A DNA stretch of 64,000 nucleotides from Thermoproteota archaeon. GTDB taxonomy: Archaea > Korarchaeota > JAOZGF01 > JAOZFZ01. How positions within the stretch are numbered: position 1 is the first letter of the stretch; every line of letters begins with the position of its first letter. Made by a program: the position numbers and the translations under genes. The stretch is taken from positions 85,923-149,922 of the forward strand of contig JAOZFT010000035.1 in the NCBI GenBank assembly GCA_027492035.1, read 5' to 3'. Under the pieces are notes generated by a model. It searched no databases and had not been told where the DNA came from. It was given only the letters and a program-made list of their open reading frames with translations. Positions 45,662 to 54,371 of the stretch are shown here, in pieces.

Positions 45662-48202
45662 GTGTTTTGCATGTTTAAACTGCATAATTTAACAAGTAAG
45701 GAAGTATTCTTTTTCGCAATTGCCTCAACTCTTTTGTTAATTCAAGTAATGTCTCCTGCGTCACCCACCCCAAATGATGAACCTTTCAAATTGACTCTAA
45801 GGGTAGAAAACGAAGTAATACCTAGGCCATCCACCCAAAATTTCTTTGTGGTATTAATAAATAATAACGTAAGGAGACATGTTGAATTGTTTGTTTCTTT
45901 GGTGAAAAGAGGGGAAGTTCTTGAACAGAAAAGTTACACAGTTTTTTTAGACCCTAAGGAAATAGTTAATTTAACAGATTCTTTAACTTTCAAGCCATCC
46001 CTGAAACCTGGGATTTACCTTTTGCTTGTCCAAACTTTTATAGATAATTCTCAAATCAATGTCTCGCAACCAGTATTTGTTTTTCCCTCCCTCAAAGAAA
46101 TATACGTTCTCTTTCAGAAATATGTTGAAATTAAAACTTTCTCTGAAGAAGCTGAAACACTTTCAAATAAAGGATTAATAAAAACAAATTTCTCGAGGTT
46201 AATCAACGAAACCAATTTCTTAATAAATAGTTGCCTTAAACTTCGCCACGAAAAAAAATTTGTTGAAGCCACTAAAGCTTATGAAAAAGCTGAAATTAAC
46301 ATGAATTTGCTTAATAAAGAGAAAATAAAAATGGAAAGAAGCTTATTCATTTATAAACTGCTCAGTTCCATAGAAGACTCCTTAAGTTTCGACGCTAAAA
46401 TAATTTTTGGCTTTTGGTGGAATTTCATAGTGGGTTCACTGTTTGTTTTCATAATTTTCCTTATTGTTTTCCCGATCTACACTTCAAGCCCTATTTTGTG
46501 GATTGAAAACTTTAAAGTTCTCTTTCCACATTCTCCAGCAACTGAAACAGAGAAAACCATATTGTATCTTAAAAACGAGTTAGGTAAAAGGATTGATTTA
46601 TTATTGTCTCAAGCCTTTGAAACAATAAAAATGGATATTAGAATACTTTTCTTAACAGCTGTAGCAGGTATCATAGCTGCAATAGGTTTATTAACCAATA
46701 ACGTAGCTGTTCTTATAGGGTCTATGCTTATCTCCCCCATCATGGTTATTGCAGTGGCAGACACTTATGGATGGATCTTGTCAGGTAAAAAAACAGCTAA
46801 GGGAATAACTGGGGAATATGTTTTTAGAAAAGGGTTTTCAAATGAACTTAAAGGAGTGTTAGCAGCTGTACTTAGTTCTTACCTAGTAGTTTCTTTCTTG
46901 AGTTTCTTTATGTCCATAACTCCTTCTTCTCTGCTTATGTCACGTGCAGCCCCTAATTTCAGCGATTTAGCAATAGCTATAGGTGCAGGCTTTGCAGGGG
47001 CAGTAGCACTTGCAGGCCGTAGAAAAGAAATAAGTTTGTTAGTTGGGTCAGCAATAGCTATAGCCTTGATTCCTCCAGCTTCAGCCTTAGGTATAGGGTT
47101 AGCGATTCTAAGAGCAGATATTGCGTTTGGTGCTGCTTCTTTGTTAATAGTTAACCTTATCGCCATTAAATTTTCAAGTTACTTAACAGCAGCCATGTAT
47201 CTTTTATACCCCCTGTTTAAAGAAATATATTTTAAAGTTAGAGATTTCTGGCTTAAGGGTGACACTTATTCCTTAATGAGCTTAATAAAGAACTTGTTCA
47301 TTTATTGGGCCTGTGTAAGTTTAAGCGTCACTCCACCGTTTGGAAGAGAAGAAATTAAAGGTGCCTATTCATTTTTCAAAAAATTCCAGCCACTAATATG
47401 GAAAACTTTCAAAAAATTCGTAACTTTCATAATTACTCCCCTCTTCCTTATTTGGTTTTTCGGTTTAATAGTATCTACCCCAGTGTCTGCAGCACCTTCC
47501 CTACTCATCAGTTCCCTTGCAAAATTCCTTTCAAACTTATACTCAACTTTAACGCTTCAAGTTACACAAAATATTTTACTTGAACAAATCCTGAACATAC
47601 TAAAAACCTTAATTATCTATTTACTTCCCATCTTTCTTGTCTCCATAACCCTCGTTTACTCTCTTCGAATCCTTAAAAATAAAGAATTAAACAAAGGAAC
47701 ACTTCTGAAGTTTTCTGTTTCATCCTTTCTTCTCTGGCTTTTTTCAAGTTACCTCTTCAATTTTCAATTTTTCCCGAAAATTTTAACAATTTACACATTG
47801 TTTTTCTTACTAGGATGCTTAATTGTGGTGGAATGGAGAAAACTGAAAAAATACAGGTCCAGAATTATGCTCTACGGTTTCGTAGTTTTCTCCCTCATCT
47901 ACGTAACTTTCCAAAGTATCCAAGTTTACCAAACAAGTGTGTACGCAGTAAATGTCCCCCATATAAACACTGTTTCGAAGGAAGTAATAGCTGCTTACCT
48001 AAACTTACCAACCGAAAACCTGCTTGTCGACTCCTCCTTAAAAAAGGGGATTCTAAAAGTTGAAGCTGAAGTTAGGATGCCTCTTAAAAACATTTCAAAA
48101 TACCAGTTGAGCAAAACACAAATTGAACAATTAAACGAAATACTCACCTCAATCACGGGTTACCAAACAGAAGTAACCCTCAAATACATAATCTCCACTT
48201 AA
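45662..48202 (+). CDS. Large membrane protein with DUF389
   Basis: The 846-residue protein has an N-terminal signal or anchor (about residues 11-33), an extracytoplasmic region to about 240, a transmembrane helix near 260-283 and then the DUF389 core (TNNVAVLIGSMLISPI, AIAIGAGFAGAVALAGR, LIPPASALGIG) at about residues 325-520. Further helices and a soluble C-terminal domain follow. DUF389 proteins are unassigned membrane proteins. GTG 45662 follows AAAGGTAAGA; ATG 45671 is an alternative. It is divergent from the FAH gene. Confidence 0.83.
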   Translation: MFCMFKLHNLTSKEVFFFAIASTLLLIQVMSPASPTPNDEPFKLTLRVENEVIPRPSTQNFFVVLINNNVRRHVELFVSLVKRGEVLEQKSYTVFLDPKEIVNLTDSLTFKPSLKPGIYLLLVQTFIDNSQINVSQPVFVFPSLKEIYVLFQKYVEIKTFSEEAETLSNKGLIKTNFSRLINETNFLINSCLKLRHEKKFVEATKAYEKAEINMNLLNKEKIKMERSLFIYKLLSSIEDSLSFDAKIIFGFWWNFIVGSLFVFIIFLIVFPIYTSSPILWIENFKVLFPHSPATETEKTILYLKNELGKRIDLLLSQAFETIKMDIRILFLTAVAGIIAAIGLLTNNVAVLIGSMLISPIMVIAVADTYGWILSGKKTAKGITGEYVFRKGFSNELKGVLAAVLSSYLVVSFLSFFMSITPSSLLMSRAAPNFSDLAIAIGAGFAGAVALAGRRKEISLLVGSAIAIALIPPASALGIGLAILRADIAFGAASLLIVNLIAIKFSSYLTAAMYLLYPLFKEIYFKVRDFWLKGDTYSLMSLIKNLFIYWACVSLSVTPPFGREEIKGAYSFFKKFQPLIWKTFKKFVTFIITPLFLIWFFGLIVSTPVSAAPSLLISSLAKFLSNLYSTLTLQVTQNILLEQILNILKTLIIYLLPIFLVSITLVYSLRILKNKELNKGTLLKFSVSSFLLWLFSSYLFNFQFFPKILTIYTLFFLLGCLIVVEWRKLKKYRSRIMLYGFVVFSLIYVTFQSIQVYQTSVYAVNVPHINTVSKEVIAAYLNLPTENLLVDSSLKKGILKVEAEVRMPLKNISKYQLSKTQIEQLNEILTSITGYQTEVTLKYIIST

Positions 48203-48407
48203 CCTTTCCATCCATTTATTTAAAACTCTTTAATGTACTTTGCGAAGCTGAACCCGAAAGGGAGAACTTCAAATTGAATAAGAGTCGGTGGAAATTCAAT
48301 TAGTTGAGTCAGATATATTCACCGGGTAACTTGTAAAGTGAAGTTTTCCAAAAGGGAAATTTGTTTTTGTCTGTTAGGCTTATGTTAAAGCTGAAGGGTT
48401 CTTGAAG

Positions 48408-48623
48408 TTAAAGGTATCCCAGGGCTCTAAGTCTCTTCTTTATTTCCTCTTCCTCTTCAGGTGTAAAAACATTTTCTTCTCCCTCTTCCTTAACAACTTC
48501 ACTCAAAACAAACTCTACAAATTCCTCAACATTCTTGAATTCTCCTTTGCTCTCCTTAACCTTCGCCTCTATTTTTTCATATAAACTCCTTGAAATATTT
48601 ACAGGAACAGTGTCCTTAGGCAT
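48408..48623 (-). CDS. Small ribbon-helix-helix-like protein
   Basis: The 71-residue acidic protein starts VPVNISRSLYEKIEAKV, which looks like a ribbon-helix-helix strand and helix of an antitoxin or regulator, then has FVEFVLSEVVKEEG and an acidic tail. Related small proteins occur widely in archaea. The ATG at 48623 follows AGGTGG. No toxin partner is adjacent. Confidence 0.65.
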   Translation of the reverse strand: MPKDTVPVNISRSLYEKIEAKVKESKGEFKNVEEFVEFVLSEVVKEEGEENVFTPEEEEEIKKRLRALGYL

Positions 48624-48736
48624 CCAACCACCTCAATTACCAAGCTTCGTTTTGATTTCTTATTAAATCTTTATAATTTTTTTACTTAGAATGTTTTTAT
48701 CAACTGTGTTCTGTAAGGTGATTTTTTCTTTAAGGC

Positions 48737-49077
48737 ATGGGAAGGAGGGGGTGATAGAAGGCATAGATGGATGTACTATTTAACAGGGATGCCTGGTTGG
48801 CTTAGATTCAGATTCTTACCTGGATGGATTGAGAGGTCACCTACAGGTTTACCTCCAACTGCACAGTGGCTTGTTTTAAGTGGTCTAACTTCTATAGTAC
48901 ATGTCTTGTCTAATGCAAACTACACCTTTAACACCGATGGCCCCACCTGTTACACTTGGTCTACCGAGTATGCTAGGGCCGCCAAAGGAGCAGGAAAAAT
49001 TAATGCTTGAGCAGCAAATGAAGCCTTTAAAGGCTCAGCTGGAAGCCATTAAGAAGAGACTTGAAGAATTAAAGTGA
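48737..49077 (+). pseudogene. DUF5320-like gene broken by frameshifts
   Basis: In one frame 48771 onward reads MYYLTGMPGWLRFRFLPGW and SPTGLPPTAQWL, and from 48901 another frame gives MAPPVTLGLPSMLGPPKEQ and a coiled tail ending KAQLEAIKKRLEELK. Both belong to the DUF5320 layout, a short Gly/Trp/Pro-rich head and a C-terminal coil. One frameshift lies near 48750 and another near 48895, so the gene is not intact as given. A strong AAGGAGGGGGTGA motif at 48742-48754 precedes it. Confidence 0.6.
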
Positions 49078-49102
49078 AACAGTTAAGAAGGAAGGGAGGA
49101 GA

Positions 49103-49398
49103 TGCCTAAGGAATGGAGGTTTATGTGGATGTGATGGTTTCCAAGGATTTATTGGTCATGGACTGGTTGGTGGTTTTGGAGGTGTAGATTCTTCCCCTGG
49201 CTTCCAAGATGGTGGTGGACAGGGATCTATGTACCAGTCACATGGGCACCTTACGATCCAATGACCCTTCGGTTACACATCTCCACCCCCACCCACTAAA
49301 ACTGAATCAGGGTATCTGAAGGAACAGAAAAGGATACTTGAAGAAGAACTAAAGGAAATAGAGAGGAGGAATTGAGGAAATTAGAGGAATCAAAATGA
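49103..49398 (+). pseudogene. Tryptophan-rich DUF5320-like gene with in-frame TGA and frameshifts
   Basis: After AAGGGAGGAG, ATG 49103 opens MPKEWRFMWM, then TGA at 49133-49135, then WFPRIYWSWTGWWFW in the same frame. The frame then breaks near 49262, and resumes as PPPTKTESGYLKEQKRIL, breaks again near 49367 and ends in EELRKLEESK. The coil resembles the previous gene. A TGG-to-TGA change at codon 11 fits the very Trp-rich context. It is probably a decayed paralogue of the previous gene. Confidence 0.5.
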
Positions 49399-49506
49399 AG
49401 ATACTAGTAGCAACCTAGACCAAAAGTGGTTAGGACTGCCAAAGATGATGAAGCTGCATCTATAGAGACCTCCACGATAAAGCATAGGGTGGAAAAAATC
49501 TTTTAA
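49395..49506 (+). pseudogene. Possible NifX/NifB-type fragment
   Basis: An ATG overlapping the previous stop as ATGA opens MKILVAT then a stop; another frame gives VVRTAKDDEAASIETSTIKH. These recall the dinitrogenase iron-molybdenum cofactor family often encoded beside DUF5320 genes. The evidence is short and low in confidence. Confidence 0.25.
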
Positions 49507-49720
49507 ATCCATAATGTTCAGAGACTTGTGTATCCTCAACATTGAAGTCGTTGAAAGACAATTTAGGGGGATTAATGAAGAGAAGTAATTACAATTACTA
49601 AAACATGTTGTTTAAGCTCCAACACATTTACATTTATATTTGTATAACGTCTTCTATTATTTAGCGCATTTAAAAGTGACATATTATGAGACGAAATTTT
49701 TTCGTTGGTAGAAAGAAGAA

Positions 49721-49920
49721 TTGAAACTTCTGGGAAATCTTTGGAAAGAAAAGGATTTTACACTTGTAATTGTTTATGACAAAAGTGGAAATTAACAATG
49801 ATGTTGAAAGAGATTAAGAAAGCTGTTAGGAAAAGTGGTTTAGAGAGGCATAAAACCATAGATGGGAAATATGGTTGGAAACCTAAATATTCAGGTCGAA
49901 TAGTAGAGGTTCAGATTTGA
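49721..49920 (+). pseudogene. Decayed partner gene of the downstream HEPN
   Basis: Two frames, LKLLGNLWKEKDFTLVIVYD and then MMLKEIKKAVRKSGLERHKT from ATG 49798 through GRIVEVQI, look like pieces of one protein split by a frameshift. Its stop overlaps the next gene's TTG start as TTGA, the usual MNT-HEPN coupling. That context suggests an MNT protein, but no GS or DxD motif survives. Confidence 0.3.
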
Positions 49921-50219
49921 AGATAGACCCCTTTGATGAAGCTGTTTACAGAAGAAAATTGGCATTGAATTACTTGAACAGGGCTAATAATGCATTTAAA
50001 AACAAAGATTTACCTGGATGCATCTTGTTTTCCCAGTTAACAGTTGAAAACGCAACTAAACTTGCACCTGAATATGGAAGAGCCGCTTATGGAGAACCTG
50101 AGAAAAGATTAACACCTGAAGACATACATGTTTTAAAAGATGCTGAGAAAGCCCTTGAAGAAGCTAAAAAATCCATAAGGGTAATGGAAGAGTTCCTAAA
50201 CCATTGGGAAATAAAATAG
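49917..50219 (+). CDS. Internally shortened HEPN-like protein
   Basis: The 100-residue protein has the HEPN beginning LALNYLNRANNAFKNKDL and the SQLTVENATK helix, then jumps to a C-terminal APEYGRAAYGEPEKR segment. The middle of the domain, where the other catalytic helix should lie, is missing. TTG 49917 overlaps the upstream stop. It is probably non-functional or a shortened antitoxin-like remnant. Confidence 0.55.
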   Translation: MKIDPFDEAVYRRKLALNYLNRANNAFKNKDLPGCILFSQLTVENATKLAPEYGRAAYGEPEKRLTPEDIHVLKDAEKALEEAKKSIRVMEEFLNHWEIK

Positions 50220-50689
50220 GTGACACAAGAATGAATTCTCCTCCGCTCTACCGCGTTGTAATGTGGGTGGATTACGCTTCACTTTTAGCTTGCATCATTT
50301 TCCTTCACAACTACCGGTTTGCTATTCCATATGTTTCGCTCTTAGAAAGTTTTGGAGGAATAATTTCTCTTGTAGGCATTATTTTAATAATCTTGGCCCA
50401 TAATGAACTCCCAAAGGAGCATGGTGAACCGAAAAAGATAACTAAGCTAGCCACGAAGGGTATCTACTCAAAAATTCGACACCCAGTCTATTCTGGGTTC
50501 ATACTTATTAATTTTGGTCTAAGTTTAATTTTCACAAACTATGTAATGTTTGCTTTGTCAATTCTACTAACCCCACTGTGGTATATTGTTAGCAAGTATG
50601 AAGAGAAATTCTTAATGAAAAAATTTGGTAAACAATACATGAACTATGTAAAAAGGGTCAAATGGAGATTTTTTCCAAAAGTATTCTAG
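50204..50689 (+). CDS. Isoprenylcysteine methyltransferase-like membrane protein
   Basis: The protein matches the ICMT/PEMT-like family: hydrophobic helices, then GIYSKIRHPVYSG and the C-terminal KYEEKFLMKKFGKQYMNY motif. Archaeal members methylate small or lipid substrates that are unknown. The frame opens at TTG 50204, but AGGTGA at 50218-50223 precedes ATG 50231 by seven bases, so the true protein is 152 residues starting MNSPPLYR. It overlaps the tail of the HEPN-like gene only if the earlier start is used. Confidence 0.82.
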   Translation: MGNKIGDTRMNSPPLYRVVMWVDYASLLACIIFLHNYRFAIPYVSLLESFGGIISLVGIILIILAHNELPKEHGEPKKITKLATKGIYSKIRHPVYSGFILINFGLSLIFTNYVMFALSILLTPLWYIVSKYEEKFLMKKFGKQYMNYVKRVKWRFFPKVF

Positions 50690-50797
50690 CTTTTATTTTC
50701 TCTGCTCTTTTTTCCTCTTTACGGAGTCTATGGCTGGTCGAGTGAATTTTTTAAATGTTTTTCATTGATAACTGTGGCATCCCTAGAATGGCATCCC

Positions 50798-50821
50798 CCT
50801 ATTAATAGGCCTATTAATAGG
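50798..50821. promoter_or_regulatory. Tandem palindrome upstream of hicB
   Basis: CCTATTAATAGG, itself a perfect 12-base palindrome, occurs twice back to back. It ends 67 bases before the HicB frame. HicB proteins bind palindromes in their own promoters, so this is a candidate autoregulatory operator. Confidence 0.55.
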
Positions 50822-50888
50822 AAAAGTAATTAGTAAAATTTTGGAAAGATATTTTAAAACCTTTAAAAACAGAATAGAGAACAGTTAG

Positions 50889-51125
50889 GTGGATACGATG
50901 GAGTTTAATGTCATTATTAAGAGAAGAGAAGGTGATTATTTAATTTCAGAAGGTGCGGAATTGCCAAGTTGTCACGCACAAGCTAAAAATTTAGATGAAC
51001 CTATGAAAAGGACTAAGGAATCAACAGAATTATATTTAGAATGCGGAAAAGAAATACTGAAAGAAAGGTTTGTAGCGCTACAGAAAAACCACGGTAGAAG
51101 AAAGTGTTTAAGCTTCCTTTATTAA
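50889..51125 (+). CDS. HicB-family antitoxin
   Basis: The 78-residue protein matches HicB antitoxins: FNVIIKRREGDYLISEGAELP, then CHAQAKNLDEPMKRTKESTEL. The partial RNase H-like fold is present, and the frame overlaps the following HicA frame. GTG 50889 opens it; ATG 50898 is an alternative start. The C-terminal end is short and the DNA-binding domain is not obvious. Confidence 0.75.
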   Translation: MDTMEFNVIIKRREGDYLISEGAELPSCHAQAKNLDEPMKRTKESTELYLECGKEILKERFVALQKNHGRRKCLSFLY

Positions 51126-51388
51126 CAGGGAAAGAACTGGTAAAACCTTAGGAAAAAAAGGTTTTAGAGTTGTTAGACAGAAAGGAAGTCATGTTTTCTT
51201 AAAGCATCCCGATGGAAGAACCACTGTAGTGCCAGTTCATGCAGGGGGAGGTAATTGACAGAGGGTTGCTCAATAAAATTATAAAAAAGGGTTTGAAAAC
51301 TGAGAGAAAAGAGTTTCTAAAATATCCCCTAAAGCAAACTGTTGTGCTTGGATACAGAGAACAAAGTGAAAACCTATTTAGAAGTTAA
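51104..51388 (+). pseudogene. HicA toxin gene with two frameshifts
   Basis: GTG 51104 opens a frame reading MFKLPLLTGKELVK, which is the HicA start. A missing A near 51141-51144 shifts it to TLGKKGFRVVRQKGSHVFLK and VVPVHAG. An extra G in the five-G run at 51244-51248 shifts it again to EVIDRGLLNKIIKKGLKTER. The catalytic histidine of SHVFLKHPDG is present in the middle piece. As given the toxin is broken while its antitoxin gene is intact. Confidence 0.65.
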
Positions 51389-51611
51389 AACCCTTAACTT
51401 CACTCAATTGAAAAAGAGAAAAATATAATGAATAAAAATTTAAAAACTAAACTACTTTCCCCAAAAACTTTAAATAAACCATGAAAAACATCCCTTTTTA
51501 AAAAAGTCACAGTCCCTAAAAAAAGGGAAAATTTATTAAAAGTGGTGAAAAGAGGATAAAGACACGATAGGAGGAATAGTTTTCTTAATATTTTTCTTTC
51601 TGCTTTCCATC

Positions 51612-51809
51612 ATGACTCTCTCATTTCCATACATTCCACCTGGAAACGATCTGCAAAGAATACTTCACATTCCCTACTCAGCTACTCCTGTATGGGGCTA
51701 CTCCACCTGGGTTGTGATAAACGCAATCCTAAACGGCCTGGTTTACGGAGTAACCATGTGGATAGTGTTTTCCATAGCCAAATACATATACGAAAAAAGA
51801 AAAGAATAA
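51612..51809 (+). CDS. Small membrane protein
   Basis: The 65-residue frame has a C-terminal hydrophobic helix (VINAILNGLVYGVTMWIVF) and a basic tail KYIYEKRKE. Upstream bases continue the frame through a second hydrophobic stretch (GGIVFLIFFFLLSIM), but no ATG, GTG or TTG start is in frame there. A start may have been lost, or ATG 51612 may be used. No family is recognised. Confidence 0.5.
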   Translation: MTLSFPYIPPGNDLQRILHIPYSATPVWGYSTWVVINAILNGLVYGVTMWIVFSIAKYIYEKRKE

Positions 51810-51910
51810 AACCAAATACAAGGGAACAAACACCTGGACAAGAAAGGAGTTTTGTAAAACTCCTTAAAATCCTTCTTTTCAACTCTTATCTCCCCCAACT
51901 ATTTTACCTC

Positions 51911-52514
51911 AGAAGGAAACTGGAAACCTAAAAAGTTTGAAGCCATTAAGGAGATTGGAAGAAAGGAAAGAAGAGTAGTTGACGATTTGTTGGCAGAAGT
52001 TTTTGAGGGAGATGGTTAATAGAGCCAGGGAAGAGAATGCTGTGATAGTATTGGGTGATTTGAAAAGGTATAAGAAATCAAAACAAGTATGGCATTTAGA
52101 GAGTTAAACTAGGGAAACACCTGCTTCAATCTTTCTCTTATCCACCACTATAAGGCCTTAACACTTGCAAGGGCTTTTATCCCCAACTCCTTCGCTAAAT
52201 CTGGTGGAATCGTAGAGAAGTAAACTCTAGTACAAATGTCTGGAAAGAGGCATATCCGTCGTTTACATAGATGCCAAACAAACTTCCCAGAAATACTCTC
52301 TGCGAAACCATCGATAAGAGAAACAGGGAAACTCAATTGCTTTTCCGATGTGTTAGCTGCGGCTGCCAGCATAATGCTGATATTGTTGCCTCTTTGAACC
52401 TGTCAAGCTGGCTCACAGGTTCTGGGGAGTGCCAACCCCCTATTGTAGGGATGAATGCTTTGTATGATGATTCACCTACAAGCTCCCGACTTTAGTTATG
52501 GAGTAGCTGACTCC
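51911..52514 (+). pseudogene. Decayed TnpB (IS200/IS605-type) with right end
   Basis: Pieces in different frames match TnpB: KKFEAIKEIGRKERRVVDD, then ENAVIVLGDLKR (second RuvC motif), GISVVYIDAKQTSQKY and a zinc-ribbon tail FRCVSCGCQHNADIVASLN. The first cysteine pair of the zinc ribbon is lost. The 3-prime end has CTCCCGACTTTAGT and GGAGTAGCTGACTCC (52500-52514), like the conserved right-end hairpin of archaeal IS605/IS1341 elements. No TnpA is present. The insertion is dead. Confidence 0.65.
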
Positions 52515-53269
52515 TCATCGGAAATATGGGAAACCCTTTTACTCAACCTCTTTAGCTTTCCCCTCCACTTCACTGAGCAAACGCTTTCCCGCCATCACTA
52601 AACCCCTCCCTAAAGGCAACTTAATAGCATCCCCCACAACCGACCCAATAAAAACAGGGTTAGGGATTGAATCAGGATTTTTATCTCAGCCTAAGGCTGT
52701 CCCCATGTCTTGTTGCCCTGCCTTCATTCAGTAGTCGAGGTGGTACGGAAGTGGGGGTAACCCCACCTATTACAGCTTTCACGAGTCTCAGTAGGAGGAA
52801 ATATCCTTCCATCAGAACTCCTTTCACCATTAGCCCATGGAAACATTTCCTTTTTCCGTCGAATGCTTCCCTTCCATTGCCTTTACGGTTAAGGGGAATG
52901 ATGGAAGCATTGGAAGGGAAAAAAACCTTACTTAAGGGGGGGGGGGAGTCTTTAAGATTGGGAAATAATTCATTTGAGAAGGGGTACTGCCTCAAAGGAA
53001 GGGAAAATAACAGGTTAACAGGAAAATAAAGGAATTAGAGGGGGAATTGAACAGGTTAAGGTGGAAGAGAAAGAATAGAAAAAGGGTTAGTTAAGAGGAT
53101 AAGAGGAAAATATTGATTTAACAACAAAACCATACAGGGGAAATCCACGCTAACGCTCAACATAAACAGATGAACTAAACTCTAAAATTTCTTCTATTGG
53201 CTTCGGTTCAAATCCACGAAGCTTTGTTCCAGTGAAAATTGCTCACACCACAACAGTTAAGAAAAGTCA
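52515..53269. other. Non-coding or decayed region with repeats
   Basis: No gene is recognised in these 755 bases. There is an inverted repeat AATGCTTCC (52862-52870) and GGAAGCATT (52903-52911), an 11-base run of G at 52936-52946, and broken minus-strand frames (for example PNPVFIGSVVGDAIKLPLG) that I cannot name. The long G run is unusual in this AT-rich sequence. The open frames on both strands here look like low-complexity artefacts. Confidence 0.4.
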
Positions 53270-53626
53270 TTATATAAATCTGAATTCCCCCCTTTTCATA
53301 TCAAGCAGTACACCTAACTTCTCAAGCGTTGAGATCCCTGCTAATGGTTCATCTTGTCCCGGCAAAATCACGGCTTCAACCTCTTCACTCCTTTCCTCAC
53401 CCGTCTCTTCGTCCCTAACTTTAATTTTAACAAGGCAAAGCTCCCCTCTTACAGTGCCTCCCCCTCCAACCCTAAGTTTGATTTCCCTCCCAAGCCTTCT
53501 GGGGCCTATTTTATCTGCTAACTCTTCAGGGAGTATCGTGTAATCTGAACCTGAGTTTGCAAGCATAATTACTTCTTTAACGCCTTTTATACCTCTCAGC
53601 TCAGCTGGAATCAAGACTTCAGGCAC
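53270..53626 (-). CDS. Retropepsin-like (clan AA) domain protein with altered active site
   Basis: The 118-residue protein matches the retropepsin-like family of archaea: the segment SGSDYTILPEELADKIG is the usual DTGADYTVLPxxxA motif. The catalytic DTG is NSG here (N24-S25-G26), so the aspartate is missing. The C-terminal GISTLEKLGVLLDMKRGEF is also typical. It is probably not a working protease, and may serve as a binding or antitoxin-like partner. No partner is adjacent. Confidence 0.68.
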   Translation of the reverse strand: MPEVLIPAELRGIKGVKEVIMLANSGSDYTILPEELADKIGPRRLGREIKLRVGGGGTVRGELCLVKIKVRDEETGEERSEEVEAVILPGQDEPLAGISTLEKLGVLLDMKRGEFRFI

Positions 53627-53837
53627 ATCCTTTCCCTCAACCTTTTCAGCGAGGACTCGCTGAAACAGAAACCCACCCTCTTAACTTTCCTAAAATACCC
53701 TATTCTCGGCATAGTCTTCTTCATATTAACCAAACATAACAATAACTAAAGGAATAATTAAATGTAACGGTCAACAAGAGAAACATGTAAATGTAACACC
53801 CTCTCAACTACTGATAGCTTCCGTCATCACCCATTCT

Positions 53838-53966
53838 TTAAATACATTTAACAATGTATTTAATGCCTTCTTCAAACTTATATTCAGGTTTCCAACCTAA
53901 TTCACGTTTAATCTTAGAAGAGTCTAAACTATACTTTAAACTAACAGATTTACAATTAATGGGCCC
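53838..53966 (-). pseudogene. C-terminal remnant of a sugar-nucleotide epimerase/dehydratase
   Basis: The minus strand reads KYSLDSSKIKRELGWKP and then EYKFEEGIKY before a stop, the diagnostic C-terminal motif of dTDP-glucose 4,6-dehydratase and related epimerases. Everything upstream of it is missing. It may be the cut-off tail of the surface-glycan cluster that begins at 57.4 kb. Confidence 0.65.
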
Positions 53967-54371
53967 TATGCTTTAAGTAACACTCTATAAAATTCTTTAA
54001 CACGTTTCTCCATGTTCACAAGATACTCAATAAGTGAGAGAGAACACAGTCCACTGAACCTCCACGAAGAGGGGGACGATGAACGTCTTCTACATATTCC
54101 TTACACACATACTATAGCCAAGTAGGGATCCTTAGGAATAAGAAGAGAAACAATTACCTATCAAGTTCCCAACTCGATTTAGTAACTTTACCTGGTGAAG
54201 CGAGACACAACTAGTTTACCAAGCCTAGGGTTCACTAAAAACCTCACAAAGTTAAGGCTAGTTGCCCTCATTAACGAATCAAAAAACTTGGTGGCTAGCA
54301 ACTTCGACCAGGTTGGAGGGGAAATTTTACATGAAGCCTCAGTTAAACCCGATTCAATTCTTCAAGATAGC
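53967..54371. other. Non-coding or decayed region
   Basis: No gene can be supported. A plus-strand frame around 54195-54413 and minus-strand pieces such as VNMEKRVKEFYRVLLK near 54000 look like old coding sequence, but I do not recognise either. Confidence 0.35.

Noticed and set aside
49133..49135. In-frame TGA as selenocysteine
   Set aside because: No SECIS-like element was seen, the context is Trp-rich, and two frameshifts follow in the same gene, so decay is the simpler reading.
52148..52372. Minus-strand frame of 74 residues inside the TnpB region
   Set aside because: Its right part is antisense to the TnpB zinc-ribbon region. The left part (VYFSTIPPDLAKELGIKAL) is coherent but too short to assign.
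52667..53029. Overlapping open frames of about 100-120 residues on both strands
   Set aside because: Both are low-complexity, lack ribosome-binding sites and match no family; they cross the poly-G run and are probably chance frames.
53202..53222. GGTTCAAATCC-like sequence resembling a tRNA T-arm
   Set aside because: The flanking CTTCG and CGAAG pair, but the loop is too long and no acceptor, D or anticodon arm can be drawn.
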